Part shown: positions 1-12,583 of the stretch, in pieces
Layout of the letters: every line of letters begins with the position of its first letter
How positions within the stretch are numbered: the stretch's first letter is position 1
Position numbers and translations under genes: made by a program
The notes under the pieces: generated by a model
What the model was told of the DNA's origin: nothing
Databases searched by the model: none
What the model saw: the letters and a program-made list of their open reading frames with translations, nothing else
Assembly (NCBI GenBank): GCA_030710605.1
Contig: CP092864.1
Location: 138,707,160 to 138,771,159, forward strand
Length of the DNA stretch: 64,000 nucleotides
Source of the DNA: Cordylochernes scorpioides
Lineage: Eukaryota; Arthropoda; Arachnida; Pseudoscorpiones; Chernetidae
Direction: 5' to 3'

Positions 1-660
1 ATTAAAACATGTAGCAAAAAATATTTATATTTTAGATGGAGTTTTGTGAAATAGAATGAATGTTTGAAAATAACTACTGATATCAATACACGATTTTTGA
101 AATGTTAATATAGTACCAAAAATTATGATGGCACTACTAATAGGATTTCGTGCTATAAGGAATGTATAGTTTCTTGACTAATTGGCGACACTTGACTATT
201 TAACTGGATATTTGTCATGATACAAAGATGAAATATAGAGGGGAGTGCCAAAATATATTTGTCGTACTTTATTCCAAATAGCCTATGGGTTTGTCAAATG
301 TTATCATTGTTTATTATACTGTACATAATTTTGAAAATGTATCCCCTAAAAAAAAAATCATTTTTAAATCGACCTTTTGCGTTGAAAAACGTGGTAGCAA
401 AATCATTTTGTATTATTTTTTTGGGCAAAATTTCTAAAGTTGGGGGGGGGGGGGGGATACAGAGAATATTCCTTATGCTATTTTTTCTAATGGGCGAAAA
501 GGGATAAACTAAACATAAGGGTTAAAATTGTGTATACCAGTGTTATTCGAGAAGTTATAACACTTTGGCCTGCACGACATAATATAAGATGTGGGCAAAT
601 GATTAACAAAAAAATTACTGTTCACAGAAAAAAAGAGTCAAGATGTGAGGACAGCATTTA

Positions 661-1474
661 TTATTCCCATAACCCAAAACAAAGAGCTGCAAAATATAAC
701 ACATGAGGTAACTGCCTTCTCTCTTGTATTAGGTCACAATCCTTGCTCAATGTGGCGCCCTTCATTCTCAAACACCGCCTGCAGACGATAGATGACAGAA
801 TGGTCACAATTAAATAGTTGAAATTTATAAAACGTGCCATCTGATAGAAGCCTTCAACATGGCCAATGTGGTAGGCCGGCATCGATAAACACACGATTTA
901 ATGTACCCCCATAACCAAAAATCGCAAGGTGTCAAGTCTGGTGATCTTGGAGGCGACTGGTATATAAAGTGGCGACTTATCACACGATTTTCACCGAAGG
1001 TATCCTTTGGCAATTGTTTGGCACCTCGGGAGATATGAGGAGGTCCTCCATCTTTCATGAATGTTATTTCGTTTAGTACTTGTCTGCCCTGCGATATGCA
1101 AAACCCTTTTCTCCTAAAAGTTGAAATTAACGTTCCCCAGTTACAAAAACGGGCTTAAAAGTTCTTCCTTTGATTTTTTCAAAGGAAAATGGCCCAATAA
1201 TAATAGAAGATGTGAACCCACACAAAACTGTAACTCTGGGCTGATAAAGTGGCATTTCTGTAAAATTCCTAGGGTTTTCTGTTACCCAAATGCGGCTGTT
1301 TTGAATGTTAAATTCCCCCTTTATATAAAAGTGAGCATCATCTGTCCACAGAACATTCGACAGCCAGTTTTCATCAATATCAATTTGCCGGAAAACCCAT
1401 GCAGCGAATTCTTGACGCATCTCAAAATCGCCAACTTTCAGCTCGTGAAATCTTTGAATTTTGTATGGGTACAC
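661..1474 (-). pseudogene. Tc1/mariner-superfamily transposase, broken (copy A)
   Basis: A DDE/D transposase cuts and joins the transposon ends. Read on minus, fragments in different frames give WTDDAHFYIKGEF (first catalytic Asp), then KDGGPPHISR (second Asp) and SPDLTPCDFWLWGYIK (third Asp). By my count 42 residues separate the second and third Asp, nearer the DD41D type than the DD34D of classical mariners. The C-terminus ends near 661. The N-terminal DNA-binding part is missing because of the deletion near 1475, where the frame runs into LINE sequence. Frameshifts lie near 900 and 1060-1127. The copy cannot make a working enzyme. Confidence 0.8.
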
Positions 1475-1477
1475 ACA

Positions 1478-4303
1478 ATAGAGACATTAAGTGAAGCGTC
1501 TTCGGATATCACAATCATACTCGGCGATTTTAACGCCAAAAGTTCAACTTGGGGACCACCTGTCCAGGATAACAAAGGTCAGCAGGTTGAGGACATGCTA
1601 ACCGACCTCGACCTTACACCATTAAATAACGGAGAGAACACCTATATATCCAAGTCCACAGGCACAGAATCCGCAATAGACATCACAGCGATAAATTTCA
1701 ACATCGCGCACCCACAACACAATGGAAAAACCTGAGAGGTTAAATCAGTGACCACAGAACAATTTTAACAACCCTAAACTTCAAAATTGAGAATGTCCAA
1801 CAGAATAAAAGAACATGGAACTTTAGGAAAGCCGACTTGAAAAAATTCACAGAAAAGCTTGAAGAACTGTGCAACGAAGAATTGAATTTCAGAACGCTTG
1901 ACAAAAACTTGGAAAAATTCTCTTCGAACATATCCAAAGCTGCAAAAGCATCGATACCTAGAAGGAGACGTAAAGACCTGTGGATACCTTACTGGAAGGG
2001 CCACAACATCGAGGCAATGATTGCAGAGAGAGAAACAATATCAATGAACTTCTTAAAACAAAGAGAACAGAGGAAAACCGAAAGGAACTCATTGATATTA
2101 TTCACAAAATATAACAAGAAATTTGGATATGCAAACAAGAAAAATGGCAGAATTCGGCGAAAAAAATGGATCCAAGAAAGGACAGCCAACACTGAATATG
2201 ATTAGAGTGTTAGAAAACAATCAAAACCAACGCCAATCCTCCAATACTCTAACCGATATGAATAGAACAGCGAGAACGAGCAAACAGATGGCTGACATAA
2301 TTGCTGAATATCTTTAAAGCACTTACAGACTCAACTACACGAATGAAGAAAGGACTCTTAAAAATAATATAAACAAGTTAGTTACACAAGCAAGAAACTG
2401 CCATCAACATGATATTTTCTCGAGAGACTTCACACTGAATGAACTAAACTCATCAATAGAAAAGTTAGATCCAAGAGGTCACCAGGAGATGATCTAATCT
2501 TTGGTCAAATGATTAAACACTTTGGAGACAAAGCAAAAAATCAACTCCTACGAATACTGAACATTTCATGGCAAACTGGTAAACTACCAAAGTATTGGAA
2601 GATATCAATTATAGTGCCAATACTGAAACCAAATAAAGATGCCAAGGAATCCAAGAACTATCGGCCAATTGCTCTCATCAGCATACTTTGTAAAATAACA
2701 GGACGAATCATCCTCTCTAGGCTCATATTCTGGCTCACTAACAATAATAAAATAAACTTCTACCAAACTGACTATAGATCCAGACACTGTACACCTGATC
2801 AACCTTTCTACTTCTGCCAATCAATAATAGATTCTTTCCAGGAAAAACCGCCAAAGAAGACAACGGCCGTATTCCTGGATATGACCTCAGCTTCAATCGA
2901 GTGTAGAAGGAGAAATTATTTGAAAGGCTGCACAGCATCGGAGTAAGAGGAAAAACCATAATCTGGATTGCAGACTTCTTAAGGGGAAGAAGGATAAAGG
3001 TTCGGGTCAATGGAGAAATTTCCTAGGACCGAAGAACATGGGCTGGTGTACCTCAGGGATCTGTGCTCAGTCCTCTACTCTATCTGCTATATATTAACGA
3101 CATCCATCCTTACCTCACTGAAGACACAAAGGTTGCCTGCTATGCAGATGATATAGCCATATGGCACACAAGTAGCAGTATAGAAAAATCAGACAAAATA
3201 CTGAACACATCAATGAGAGGACTGGAAAAGTGGGCAATGGAACTCCAAATGACCATAAACCCAATAAAACCAAACCTATGCGTCTTCTCCACTGACAGGG
3301 AAAAAAGGCATAAAAATACCCCCAAAATAAGCATAAACAACTAAATAATTAATAAAATTAGAAATCCAAAATACCTAGGTGTGATACTGCAGTCCTGGAT
3401 CTTTCCAGTTGGTCTCGAGGACCACGCCATCACCATCTCCTCACCGGGGAAGTACGCGATCTACGTATTCATCGTAGATCGCAAAATGCGTGGTGTCGCT
3501 GGAGACCCACTGGCGATTCTCCACCAAACTCTGCAGCGTTGGCAGAGGCGCCATATTCATTGTACATAGTGTATATAATGCATATTATCTTTTTTAAAAT
3601 AGTGCAGACTGTGCACTTTGCATGTATTGACAAGATGTCAATAAAATTATTTTAATTGTCATTGATGAGGAATTGCTATTTACAGAACACATAATTAGCA
3701 CCTCAAATAGAGCTACCAGAAAACTAAACATTCTGAGATGGGTTTGTGGAACAAATTGGGGAGCAAAACCCAGAATTCTCAGAACAACATATATCACCTT
3801 AATAAGGCCGATAATGGAATATGCAACACTCGTCTGGGCTCCCTCAAGCTCATCACTAAAAGGAAGACTAGACAGTGTTCAAGCAAAAGCGGCCAAAATA
3901 ATCACTGGTGCTGTTTCATCCACCAACAATGAGAAAATTCAGAGAGAATGTGGTCTAGACCTACTCGCTCCAAAGCAGAAGACAAAATAAAAACAATAAA
4001 ATTCACCAATAGCTTAAAAAGTAAAGAAACTAACACATATCCCATAGAACCTATTTAAACTGGACACAAAAAGAAAGGCTCAAAAGATCTTCAACCCTTC
4101 AGTACGACAACAATATTAGAAAGGGCATAAATATGAAACATAATGACTTTCAAATTCAAGAAGAACCGATATTTCCTACCCCAGTGCCAACAAATATAAT
4201 CATCAATCTTGAATGAACCCTGCACAAAAAAAAAAGAGAACAAAAACATACTTAAAAAGAAAGGACTTGGCACAATTGGTTTAAACGATCAGATAAATTA
4301 TTC
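1478..4303 (+). pseudogene. LINE ORF2: endonuclease (partial) and reverse transcriptase, composite copy A
   Basis: Non-LTR retrotransposon ORF2 of the RNase H-bearing I/Jockey group. The apurinic-type endonuclease survives from about 1500 with ILGDFNAKSSTWG. The reverse transcriptase shows KPNKDAKESKNYRPIALIS near 2620, GVPQGSVLSPLLYLLY near 3050 and the catalytic YADDIAIW at 3141-3164. The thumb region (RPIMEYATLVWAP) follows at about 3810. Several frameshifts and stops break the frame, and a 274-bp insertion interrupts it at 3389. The frame resumes after the nested block at 11784. The parallel copy is in element B. Confidence 0.85.
3389..3662 (+). mobile_element. 274-bp short insertion (SINE-like) in the LINE reverse transcriptase
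   Basis: Copy B has uninterrupted sequence here (CGTGATACTTGATGAGG near 26455), so 3389-3662 is an insertion. It contains a perfect 10-bp inverted repeat (GCGATCTACG, loop TATTCAT, CGTAGATCGC) and ends in an AT-rich tail with AATAAAATTATTTTAATTG. Part of the tail (AGTGCAGACTGTGCA and TTTGCATGTATTGACAAG) recurs near 56010 and 57570, and the terminal motif recurs near 54763. I see no clear target duplication. It is probably a retroposon; its source is not recognised. Confidence 0.6.
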
Positions 4304-4650
4304 GTTGTTGTTGTTGTTTCTTATCCCCTTGTGTGAAGTCTACACGAATTCCATGAGTTCATGCTCCTCGAGCTGTTTTATGATAAGCAGCGGCCTCTCC
4401 CAAAGGTCCTTTTTAGTGCATCTAATGCAAGCCACAATGTCTTCTGGAGCTGCAGGTGCCAAGCTACATTTTGGGCAAGTGGGGTAGATTTTGTTGTTAT
4501 TTTCTATCTTCAATGGCTTGAGATGGCCTATTCTAAATCTTGTAAGTGTCGTTTGATGCTGTCTATTTCTGATGTTCAGAGCTCCTCCTGGGTCCACTCC
4601 ACTGTGCCAATTGTGAAACCAGAGGGCTGTAAAGGTTTCGTTATAAGAAG
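4304..4650 (-). pseudogene. 3' end of an RNase H-type LINE, opposite strand
   Basis: Read on minus, the fragment encodes a LINE C-terminus with TTLTRFRIGHLKP, a CPKC pair and LWERPLLIIKQLEEHELMEFV before the stop. Downstream it ends in a (CAA)n tail, seen on plus as the TTG repeat at 4306-4320. The join at 4303/4304 falls inside sequence that is continuous in copy B (near 27105), so this is the left edge of the block inserted in copy A. It probably belongs to the same insertion as 9623-11783, later split by the R1-like element. Confidence 0.7.
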
Positions 4651-4681
4651 GAGGGTTAAATACTTATGGGCCTCCCAGGCC

Positions 4682-4855
4682 TGGGTAGTAATCTGATCCT
4701 AGAATGTACCAACTGTGGCGGTTTATGGACCGTAAGGTCTGGGTGGCCACTCCTTCTAGGATGTACAAACTGTGAGCCGGCTTGTGGACCTTCGAGGTAT
4801 GGGTAGCCATTACTGCTCCAGGGATGTACCAACTGTGCTGGGCCCGGGGCCCTAG
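4682..4855 (+). repeat. Three tandem ~59-bp repeats in the R1-like LINE 5' untranslated region
   Basis: Units start near 4682, 4740 and 4800, each with TGGGTRG, then GGATGTACMAACTGTG, and in the first two TGTGGACC or TATGGACC. Tandem 5' repeats of this kind often carry the internal promoter of non-LTR elements; a promoter role here is inference. Confidence 0.65.
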
Positions 4856-5114
4856 TTCTGAGCATGGAGAGTGGGTAGGACTATGTGCCTTGCATCTGCA
4901 GCCCTTGGCACCCGACTCGCGGGTAGTAGCGGTCTGTACCTGGCTGCCTGAAAGAGGGTGGTAGGGGCTAACTGATCACGACAGACCATTGTGGAACTCA
5001 GTGGAAGAGTTAGCGATGCTAATAGGGGTCTGTGACAGGAGTGACGTCCAGTTGTAGATTGCGCAAAGTAGGGAGGCTTGACGGCTACCTACATATGCTG
5101 AGCAGCACCTTCCC

Positions 5115-7265
5115 GTGGTGCGTCCTGAGCAAGTTTCTAACAAGAACGTGGCCAACGCTGACAGCTCGTCTGACAAGTCTGGAAAGACGGATATGCCCAG
5201 TTCAGCCTTGCGTAACATGGTGGCGTTCTGGTGTCATTATAATACAGGTCACCCCCCCCCCCCAATAATGCCAATACAAAATATAAAGATTGACATTACC
5301 AATGAGGCTCCGGTAGCGCCTGAGAACGGGTGGGAGGCAGATCCCTCTTGCCGTGGAGTGAACGACCTAGACAGAGCTGATAGGCCAGCTCGACGTATTG
5401 GGTCTAGTAACTTCTCATGCATCCCTCTTGAAGACAAGGGTAAGCCCGAGGACGCTCAAATTCCTTCGGGCTCCGAGCGTATGCCCAATAATACCTCGTT
5501 GGATACTTCTAATAATTCCCTTGCCGCGCCCACTAATGGCCCAGGGAAGTCCCCTATGAAGCAGGCAGCCTCCACACAGCGAGAGTCGACACGACTCGAG
5601 AGGATAGGCAGGGTGCCCACTTGAGTCCTCGAAAAGCGACGCGGCCGCCTGAGAATTTGAGCTCAGGTGCCTTCCGCACAGCTAGCTCTGGATACCCAGA
5701 GCGAAAGGATAGGAAGGATCGTCCACTCCCCCCCTTCCCCCTGATATCCGCCTCAACAGGATCATCAACATGGAGATCTCTGTGGATCCTTTCCTGTTGT
5801 TTGACCCTTCGTCTGAAACGAGAATCGGCTCAATAGTCCAGGAGTCGGGGGCTGCGATGGATGTCACCAAGGCAAGGTACCTCAATGACCTGAATGAAAT
5901 GAATGAGTTTCTAAATAAGGCATTGACACCCCAGAAGTGGTGCACGAAGCTTAAGGAGCTTGCCGAGGCGTTCCAGGACTCCCTAGACACCATACGTCGA
6001 GGGAGGAAGATTGGAAATGTTCACCCGAACATCCTCGAGCAATGCTTCGATAAGCTTCTCAAGAAACATAGGTCGGCCCTTGGAGAGCTCGAGCTCCTGC
6101 GGGTGGAGAAGCGGAACCTGGAGGAAAAGATCCTCAGTCGACCACCCTGCAGTATGGCATAGAGAGGGGAGTGGCAGCGGCTCTTTTAGAGTCGCTGAAA
6201 CTAGCTGAGGTCGAGGTATGTACTCCCAATGACGCTTCCCCAGTTCTCCCAAAACGAGAGACGCCTCGAAACGAGAAGACGGAGGAGCCCACAAGGGCAA
6301 GGTAGAGGGAGCCTCGGTCCAAATACCAACTAGAGACGAGAAAGCTGTTCCGCCATCTCCCCCAAAACAACCTGTTCACACTAAGAACAGCGAGATGGTG
6401 GAAAAGAAGAGAAAGAAGAAAAGGGTTAAGAAGCCTTCAGCAAAAGAGGAAGAGGGTAGGACTGAGGTGACAGCCGGATCAAAAGAGGACCCACCGAGAG
6501 CGACGCCTACAGAGGAGGTGAAAGAACCTCCTCCCCCGAAGAAGATCAGGGCTAAAGAGGTTAAGGATCCCCCCAAGGCGGCCAAGACTACCAAGCCAGA
6601 ACCCCCAAAGGTCAAGGGCCCCTTAGATGGAAGGAGGACCTGACCCTGGTAGTTGAGTGGAGTGAGGATGCGGGGTCCGGGTTAATGCTCGCGGTGCTGA
6701 AAAGCATCGCTGGTAGCATTCCTAGGCACTGCTATGACCTCAAAATGATTCGGGGTGGGGGAGCTGTGGCTCTCATATTGAAGAACCCCGATGAAAAGAA
6801 ACTGGCCGTGGAGGCTATAAGAGAGGGAGCCTGCACTGAGGCTAGGAGCCTCAAGAGGGACAGGAGGGAGCTGATTCTCTTGGGTGTCAACTCTAACATC
6901 AAAGAGGAGACGCTAAAGAGATGGTGGTGCTCCAAAATTCGAGGTGTGGGGACTTCTTGGAAGGATACATGAGATTTTATACAAAGAGTACAAGGAGGCC
7001 CTACGCAACGAATTGGGTCATTTCGGGCCTAAAGGAGGCCACCATGAAATCCCTCCTGGTCAAGAAGAGGTTGAAGATAGGTGCCAGGATGGTACCGATC
7101 AGGGTGAATTAGGCAGTGTCAACTTGCTTCAGGTGCCTTAGGCCCGGTCATTTCGCAAGGACCTGCGAACATCCTAAGAGGTGTGGGAGGTGCGAGGGCG
7201 TGCACTCCCAAGAACAGGGATGCTATATGGAACCGGGTTGTTGACTCTGTTTAGAGGACAACAAG
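5115..7265 (+). pseudogene. R1-like LINE ORF1 (gag-like RNA-binding protein), broken
   Basis: ORF1 proteins of R1-clade elements bind element RNA in the ribonucleoprotein. An acidic, Ser/Pro-rich N-terminus is followed near 5770-6162 by a predicted coiled-coil stretch (RYLNDLNEMNEFLNKAL, LGELELLRVEKRNLEEKI). A Lys/Pro-rich basic linker follows at 6395-6640, an RRM-like part at 6650-6970, and C-terminal CCHC knuckles: CFRCLRPGHFARTC near 7125, then CGRCEGVHSQEQGC and a third damaged one. At least four frame changes and a stop between the last knuckles disable it. Base composition is clearly more GC-rich than the surroundings, as expected for a separate insertion. Confidence 0.8.
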
Positions 7266-7303
7266 AGGTACGACAGGAATAATCATCGCCCCCGGAGTAC
7301 GCA

Positions 7304-9622
7304 GTGCTCGGTGAAGGCCTGGTACGTGAACGGGAGGCGATGGTAGAGGGGCAAAACAAGGAGGTGTGGAGGTTCGTGCAGCTAAATTGCGCTCTTTCGA
7401 GGAGGAGCTCCGAGGAGCTAGACCGGATCATTAAAAGTGATCGCCCTCATGTTATCCTGGTGCAGGAGATGTACCTGGAGGATGACGGGAGGATGGTTCT
7501 AGATACTCGTTACAGTTTTTTCTCTAGCGAGAGCAACAAAGCCGCCTTACTGGTCCGGGGAGATTCTTGTTTGGGTTGTGGGTCCTGGGAGGAGGCGGTG
7601 GCTGTACAGATCGAGGCGGCGGATCTGAAACTGGTCTGCCTCTCTACGTACATACCACCTCAGGACAACGACCTCGGTAAGCTGGACTTCCTAAATGATT
7701 TTTTTGGTTGGGAAGGAAGGGCATGAGATCCTGATTGGCGGAGATTTTAACGCGCGCACCCAGCTGTTTGGGGACAGGGAGGAAAATTCTAAAGGAAAGG
7801 CGTGGTCGATCTTGTTATTGGTCAGAGTCTGGAGATTTCGAACGTCTATGGTGAATCGACGTTTGCCACGGAAAACGGTGAAAACATCATAGACTTCTCC
7901 CTGGCAAGAACGAGCAGGATGCGGCGTTTGAGGTGGGAAACGGACCCCACAGACGTAAGCGACCACATACTCATCAGGTTTGAGACCAGTTGTGAAGTGG
8001 AACCGCCATCAGTGGAGAGAGTACAGCATCAGGGGGCTTAACCTTGAAAGATTCAGACGCCGGTTTGCTTGCACACTTGGGGATAGATTGGCTGGAGCAG
8101 TTGACAGAATTTCTATTAATAGCATGGTCAATGAGCTCCACCAGGATATAACCAACGTGCAAAACCTTGGGGCCTGGATCTGGAAAGGTTACCGCATTTA
8201 AAAAGTTTAAACAGCCTTGGTGGACCGAGGAGCTGAAGATCGAGAGGAAGAGAGTCAGGGCCATGAGGAAACTATTCCAGAATAGTACGGGCGAAGAGAG
8301 AGTTAGGAGAAGAATAGCTTTCCAGAAGGTCCTAGCAGGGTACAAGAGACACACCAAAAGGGCGAAGAGGAAACACTGGAAGGAGCAGTGCAATACCGTA
8401 CTGGAGATTAATCCATACGGTCTCCCTTACAGGGCTGTCTCTGGGAAGATAAGGTGCTCCGCTAACTTGAGGCTACTTGAAGGGGAAGTGGGTTCAAGAC
8501 TCAGGACCTGAAGGACCCTGGACCTCATCTTGGATCGGAACTTCGGAAACGAGAACCAGAGGACGAGATCTCTCTGACCACTTGTGGTTTGGTGGATCCG
8601 CTCTTTTCTGAGAATAAGGTTCAAGTTTCAAGGTTTCAAGTTCGGAAACAGGAAATCTCCTGGTCCCGACGGGATCGATAACACGGTCGTGAAAGCCCTG
8701 GTGAGGATGCACCTATCGCTTCTTGCCAGGTTATTCAATAGGTGCCTGGACACTGGTACTTTTCCTGAGGCATGGAAGGTTGCCCGAGTAGTGCTTCTAG
8801 AAAAGTCTGGTAGAAAGGGTAATTCTCCTAATGATTATCGTCCGCTTTCTTTACTAGCGTGTCTAGGTAAGGTTCTGGATAGCCTACTAGCTCAGCGACT
8901 GAAGCACTGGCTAGAGGTAATGAGCTCCTTTCCTCTTTCCAACATAGTTTTAGGGAAGGAAAGTCCACAACCACAGCTCTAAACGAGGTGTTAGAGGGGG
9001 TTGATATGGGCTTAAATAATGGTGCTTGGGTTCTTCTCGTGGCCCTAGACATTGATGGCGCGTTCAACTCCATGAACTGGAATAAGCTTATGAGAAATTT
9101 GATGGACATGGGTTGTCCAGATAATTTGTGCAGCTTGGTTCGTGACTTCCTGAGGGATAGACGGATTAGCCTCGGTTTTGGTGGGCTGAAGTTGGAAAGA
9201 AACTGTGCTAGGGGTTGCCCCCAGGGCTCTTGCTGCGGACCTATTCTGTGGAATCTCCTGGTAAACACCGTTTTCCAAGAGGAGCTACCTGAGGGAGCCA
9301 GGCTGGTTCTCTATGCCGACGACCAGTTCCTCATCATTGAGGCTGCTTCGAGAGCGAAGGCTGAGAAGTGTGTTGAAACTTCATTCCAAATCCCCTCGAA
9401 CTGGGCCCATGACTCTGGCCTTAAGTTCAATGTCTCCAAAACTAAAGCCCTCAGCTTTAAATCTAGGGAGATAAGAACTAAAAGGAAAGGGATCAAATGG
9501 GAACACAAGCCGGCTATCCGGATGGAAGACGGAGGGTAGCGTTGGTCAATAGGATGACCAATAGGAAGGAGGGTACTATTTTTAGGAACCTCTACCTCTC
9601 CTGTGTCGAGCCAATCGGGGGT
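7304..9622 (+). pseudogene. R1-like LINE ORF2 (endonuclease and reverse transcriptase), broken and 3' truncated
   Basis: The endonuclease begins with VWRFVQLNCALSRRS, followed by VILVQEMYLEDDGRM and GGDFNARTQLFGD near 7740. The reverse transcriptase shows KSPGPDGIDNTVVKAL near 8655, YRPLSLLACLGKVLD near 8840, LDIDGAFNSMNW near 9050, GCPQGSCCGPILWNLLVN near 9215 and catalytic YADDQFLI at 9312. The GCPQGS and GPILWNLL motifs point to the R1/LOA group. Frames shift near 7720, 8040, 8520 and 8950. The element stops abruptly at about 9622, so its C-terminal zinc finger and 3' end are missing. Confidence 0.85.
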
Positions 9623-9829
9623 TAAATTCTAATTTATGTTCATTAGCAAATTTTTCTAGATGGAGAAGAGTCTTGTTCGAATCTCTTTCAGCTTTTTTCC
9701 AGTTAGTACTGCTGCTCCATAGAATAATGTCATCAGCGAAAAGTCCAATATTGGTTTTAAGTGAATTTTTTTTTCTTCTATGCCTGCAATAAATAGGGTG
9801 AAGAGATTTGGGCTAAGGACTGATCCTTG

Positions 9830-9885
9830 TTGTTGTTGTTGTTGTGTCCAAAGAAGAGTCTCAGATGTCTCCATGCATCTCCATC
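9830..9885 (-). mobile_element. 56-bp LINE 3'-end insertion with 11-bp target duplication
   Basis: ACTGATCCTTG occurs at 9819-9829 and 9886-9896. The 56 bp between, read on minus, match the 3' end of the composite's LINE (AGATGCATGGAGACATCTGA at about 12532-12552) and finish in a (CAA)n tail. This is an extremely 5'-truncated target-primed insertion and defines the true 3' end of that LINE family. Confidence 0.85.
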
Positions 9886-10420
9886 ACTGATCCTTGTGGT
9901 AATCCTTTAACAATTTGAAGGTTTTAGATAGAGTGCCATTATATTTGACCCTGATGTATCTATTTTTAAGGAAATCATTTATCCAAGTGATAGCTTTTCC
10001 ATCAATTTTGAAATGTTTGTATAATTTTGTAATTAACTTGTTTTTCCATACTTTATCAAAAGCTTGTGTAAGGTCTAAAAAAGCAGCTATGGTGTGGTTA
10101 GTTGGTTTTCTGTTTTGTGCATCTTTTACCTTTTGTGTGAAAAATTAGAGTTGGTTTATTGTCCCATGTCCTTTCCTAAATCCATATTGTTCTTATGGTA
10201 AGATATTTTTTTGTATTGAGGTGGTAGGTGAGTCGTCTGAGTGTAATTTTTTCCATTAATTTGCAGCAAATACTTGTGAGGGATATAGATCAGTAGTGTT
10301 TTGGGTCATCAGCAGATTTGTCAAGTTTTTTAATGGGAATTATTGTTGCAGTTTTTAGTCTTGAGGCAATTATCCAGTTTTCCAGGAGTTATTGAAAATA
10401 TTAAGAAGTCTTTCTTTGCC

Positions 10421-10846
10421 AATTTTGCCCAAGTTTGATATCATTTGGCTATGTATTCCACCTGGCCCAAAAGTCTTGTTTAGGTCAGTGTTTTCTAATG
10501 CATAAGCTAGCTCTTTCATATTGAATTTTTTCAGGGAAAAATATTATGAGTGCTGGTGACATTTTTAGTCATGAATAATCGTTCGGGCCTTTTTTTCAAC
10601 TTTCTTATCTTTTATTTCAAATTTGATTTTGCCAATTTTGCCCAAGTTTGATATCATTTGGCTATGGATTCCATCTGGCCCAAAAGTCTTGTTTAGGTCA
10701 GTGTTTTCTAATGCATAAGCTAGCTCTTTCATATTGAATTTTTTCATGGAAAAATATTATGTGCTGGTGACATTTTTACAGTCATGAATAATCTTTCGGG
10801 CCTTTTTTCAACTTTCTTAACTTTTATTTCAAATTTGATTTTACTA
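10421..10846. repeat. 213-bp tandem duplication inside the minus-strand LINE
   Basis: AATTTTGCCCAAGTTTGATA begins at 10421 and again at 10634, followed by about 210 bp of near-identical sequence with few differences. It is a local duplication within reverse-transcriptase coding sequence. Confidence 0.85.
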
Positions 10847-11783
10847 CTTATTTGATATGAATTACCTAAAAGATTGGCAGCATTTTTGTCATTAGTTGCT
10901 GGTGACCAACTGTATTCTTAATCATATTTGTGTTTTCAGTTTGTGGCTGGGATCTTTCAATTTGTTTTGCCAAATGCCAAAGTTTTGTATTTGGGTTTTT
11001 TGGTTTCATGCTTTCACAAGTTTGTTTTCATTTTTCCCTTTTGACATTTACGTATAATCTTTTTATTTTTGCATTCTCAATGTTCAGTTCAGTTCTACAA
11101 TTTGTTTGGTTTTGGGTGCACTTTTCCGTAGTTTATTTCTTTTAGTTATAAGTGTTAGAATATATTTTGCCTGGTGTGTATAATTTGGAATCCAATTCTT
11201 AATATTACTTCTTGGTATTGAAACTTTGGCTGCTTTAATAATGGTGTTTTTGAAAGATATCCAATTAGCCTTTTTGAAGTTCCAGAATTTTTTTTAATTG
11301 AGCTGGTTTTGGTCTTGGTGCTAATTTCAATCAAATTAGGCAAATGATCACTTCCAATACTTTTTAATATTTGCCATTTGCATTTGTGGAAAATGTCAGG
11401 ATAGTAAAAACTTATATCAAGTGCTTGTGCAGTATTATAGCTGTAGGAATGATGGGTAGGATTCCCATCATTTAAGCACATGAAGGCATTGTCGTTAAAT
11501 ATGTTTGATAGTATTTTGCCTCTTGGGTTTGGCGTGGAACATCCCCATAGTTGATTTTCGGCATTAAGGTCACCTACAATAATAGTGTTGCCTGTAAGAA
11601 ATTGAGCCATTTTTTCATCGTCAATAGGTTTATTGTTTGTAGGGTGATACATATTGTATATGTTGATGGCTTTGTTTTGATTGTGGTAGACTTAGATACC
11701 TTGGGCTTCGAGGTCTGATGTGTTAACAGCTATGTCCTCATAGTACAAATCCTTGATTAAAAATGCTAGGTCACCCCCTTTAA

Positions 11784-12583
11784 CAGTATATACAGATGGA
11801 TCTTCTGACCTTAGCCTGAGTAATGGAGGGGCAGGAATTAACATAATACTGCAAGATGGAACACACATCAAAATCAAAGAAGGAGCAGGACAGATTTCGT
11901 CAAACTTCACTTGTGAACTGACAGCTATCTGGAAAGCCCTTGATGTATGCCTTAACCAACCATCCCTGCATCAAGCAGAAGGAATTTTAATACACAGCGA
12001 CTCAATATCCGCTCTAGAAGCAATTCAGAAGGGCAATACTAAAATCACACAGAAAATACACTCGTTACTTACCCAACTGGAACCATTGGAGAAGAACTGC
12101 ATTCTACAAAGGATTCCTGCCCATGTTGGGATCGGGGGTAATGAAATGGCATTTGAATTGGCTAAGGAAGCCAGAAATTTGGGCCAAAGGAAAGAACAAA
12201 TGTCATTATTTGACGCTGATGCTTTGTCAAAATACAAGATAATTAAACAAAAAATAAGAAAAGATCAAAATGCTAAATTAACTCTGAGAGAAAAATGACA
12301 AAACCTATAACAAGTCTTAGAACAAAACACTCTATAAAGGAATGACAATACATCCAGATGGCACAAGAACCTATAGGACATGCAACAACTGTCCAACTGT
12401 CCTTAGTGGAACTAACACCTACCCACATATTCTCATACCCAGAAATGGCCGCAGCCTTGCAGAAAATTGACACAGACCCAGAGCAGCAGCTTTACACACC
12501 CAAGATAGTGGATATTGCTGTTGCTGTGATGGAGATGCATGGAGACATCTGAGACTCTTTAATGGACACGACAACAACAGCAA
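11784..12583 (+). pseudogene. LINE RNase H domain and C-terminal tail, composite copy A
   Basis: The frame resumes after the nested block with YTDGSSDLSLSNGGAGI (first RNase H Asp), FTCELTAIWKALDVC (Glu), IHSDSISALEAIQ (Asp) and RIPAHVGIGGNEMAFELA (last acidic motif), through about 12298. After a frameshift the C-terminal region reads HPDGTRTYRTCNNCP, PTHIFSYPEMAAALQKID, ending EMHGDI with a stop near 12552. The 3' untranslated end is short and finishes in ACAACAACAGCAA immediately before the target duplication at 12584. RNase H removes the RNA template during reverse transcription. Confidence 0.85.

Larger units (their letters stand above)
9623..11783 (-). pseudogene. RNase H-type LINE ORF2 fragment on the opposite strand
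   Basis: Reading from 11783 down on minus: KGGDLAFLIKDLYYED and VGDLNAENQLWGCSTPNPRG (endonuclease, 11155-11652), then KTFGPDGIHSQMISN (about 10690) and SVLSPNLFTLFIAGIEEKK (about 9800) of the reverse transcriptase. It begins inside the endonuclease, so it is 5' truncated at the join with the RNase H region of copy A. The polymerase part ends at the R1 junction; the missing middle and its (CAA)n end probably correspond to 4304-4650. It is a different lineage from the LINE embedded in the composite transposon. Confidence 0.75.

Noticed and set aside
4782..5268. Short plus-strand frames before the R1-like ORF1
   Set aside because: They overlap the tandem 5' untranslated repeats and lack R1 protein motifs.
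5249..6379. Minus-strand frames across the R1-like ORF1
   Set aside because: Antisense shadows of a GC-rich coding region; no motifs of their own.
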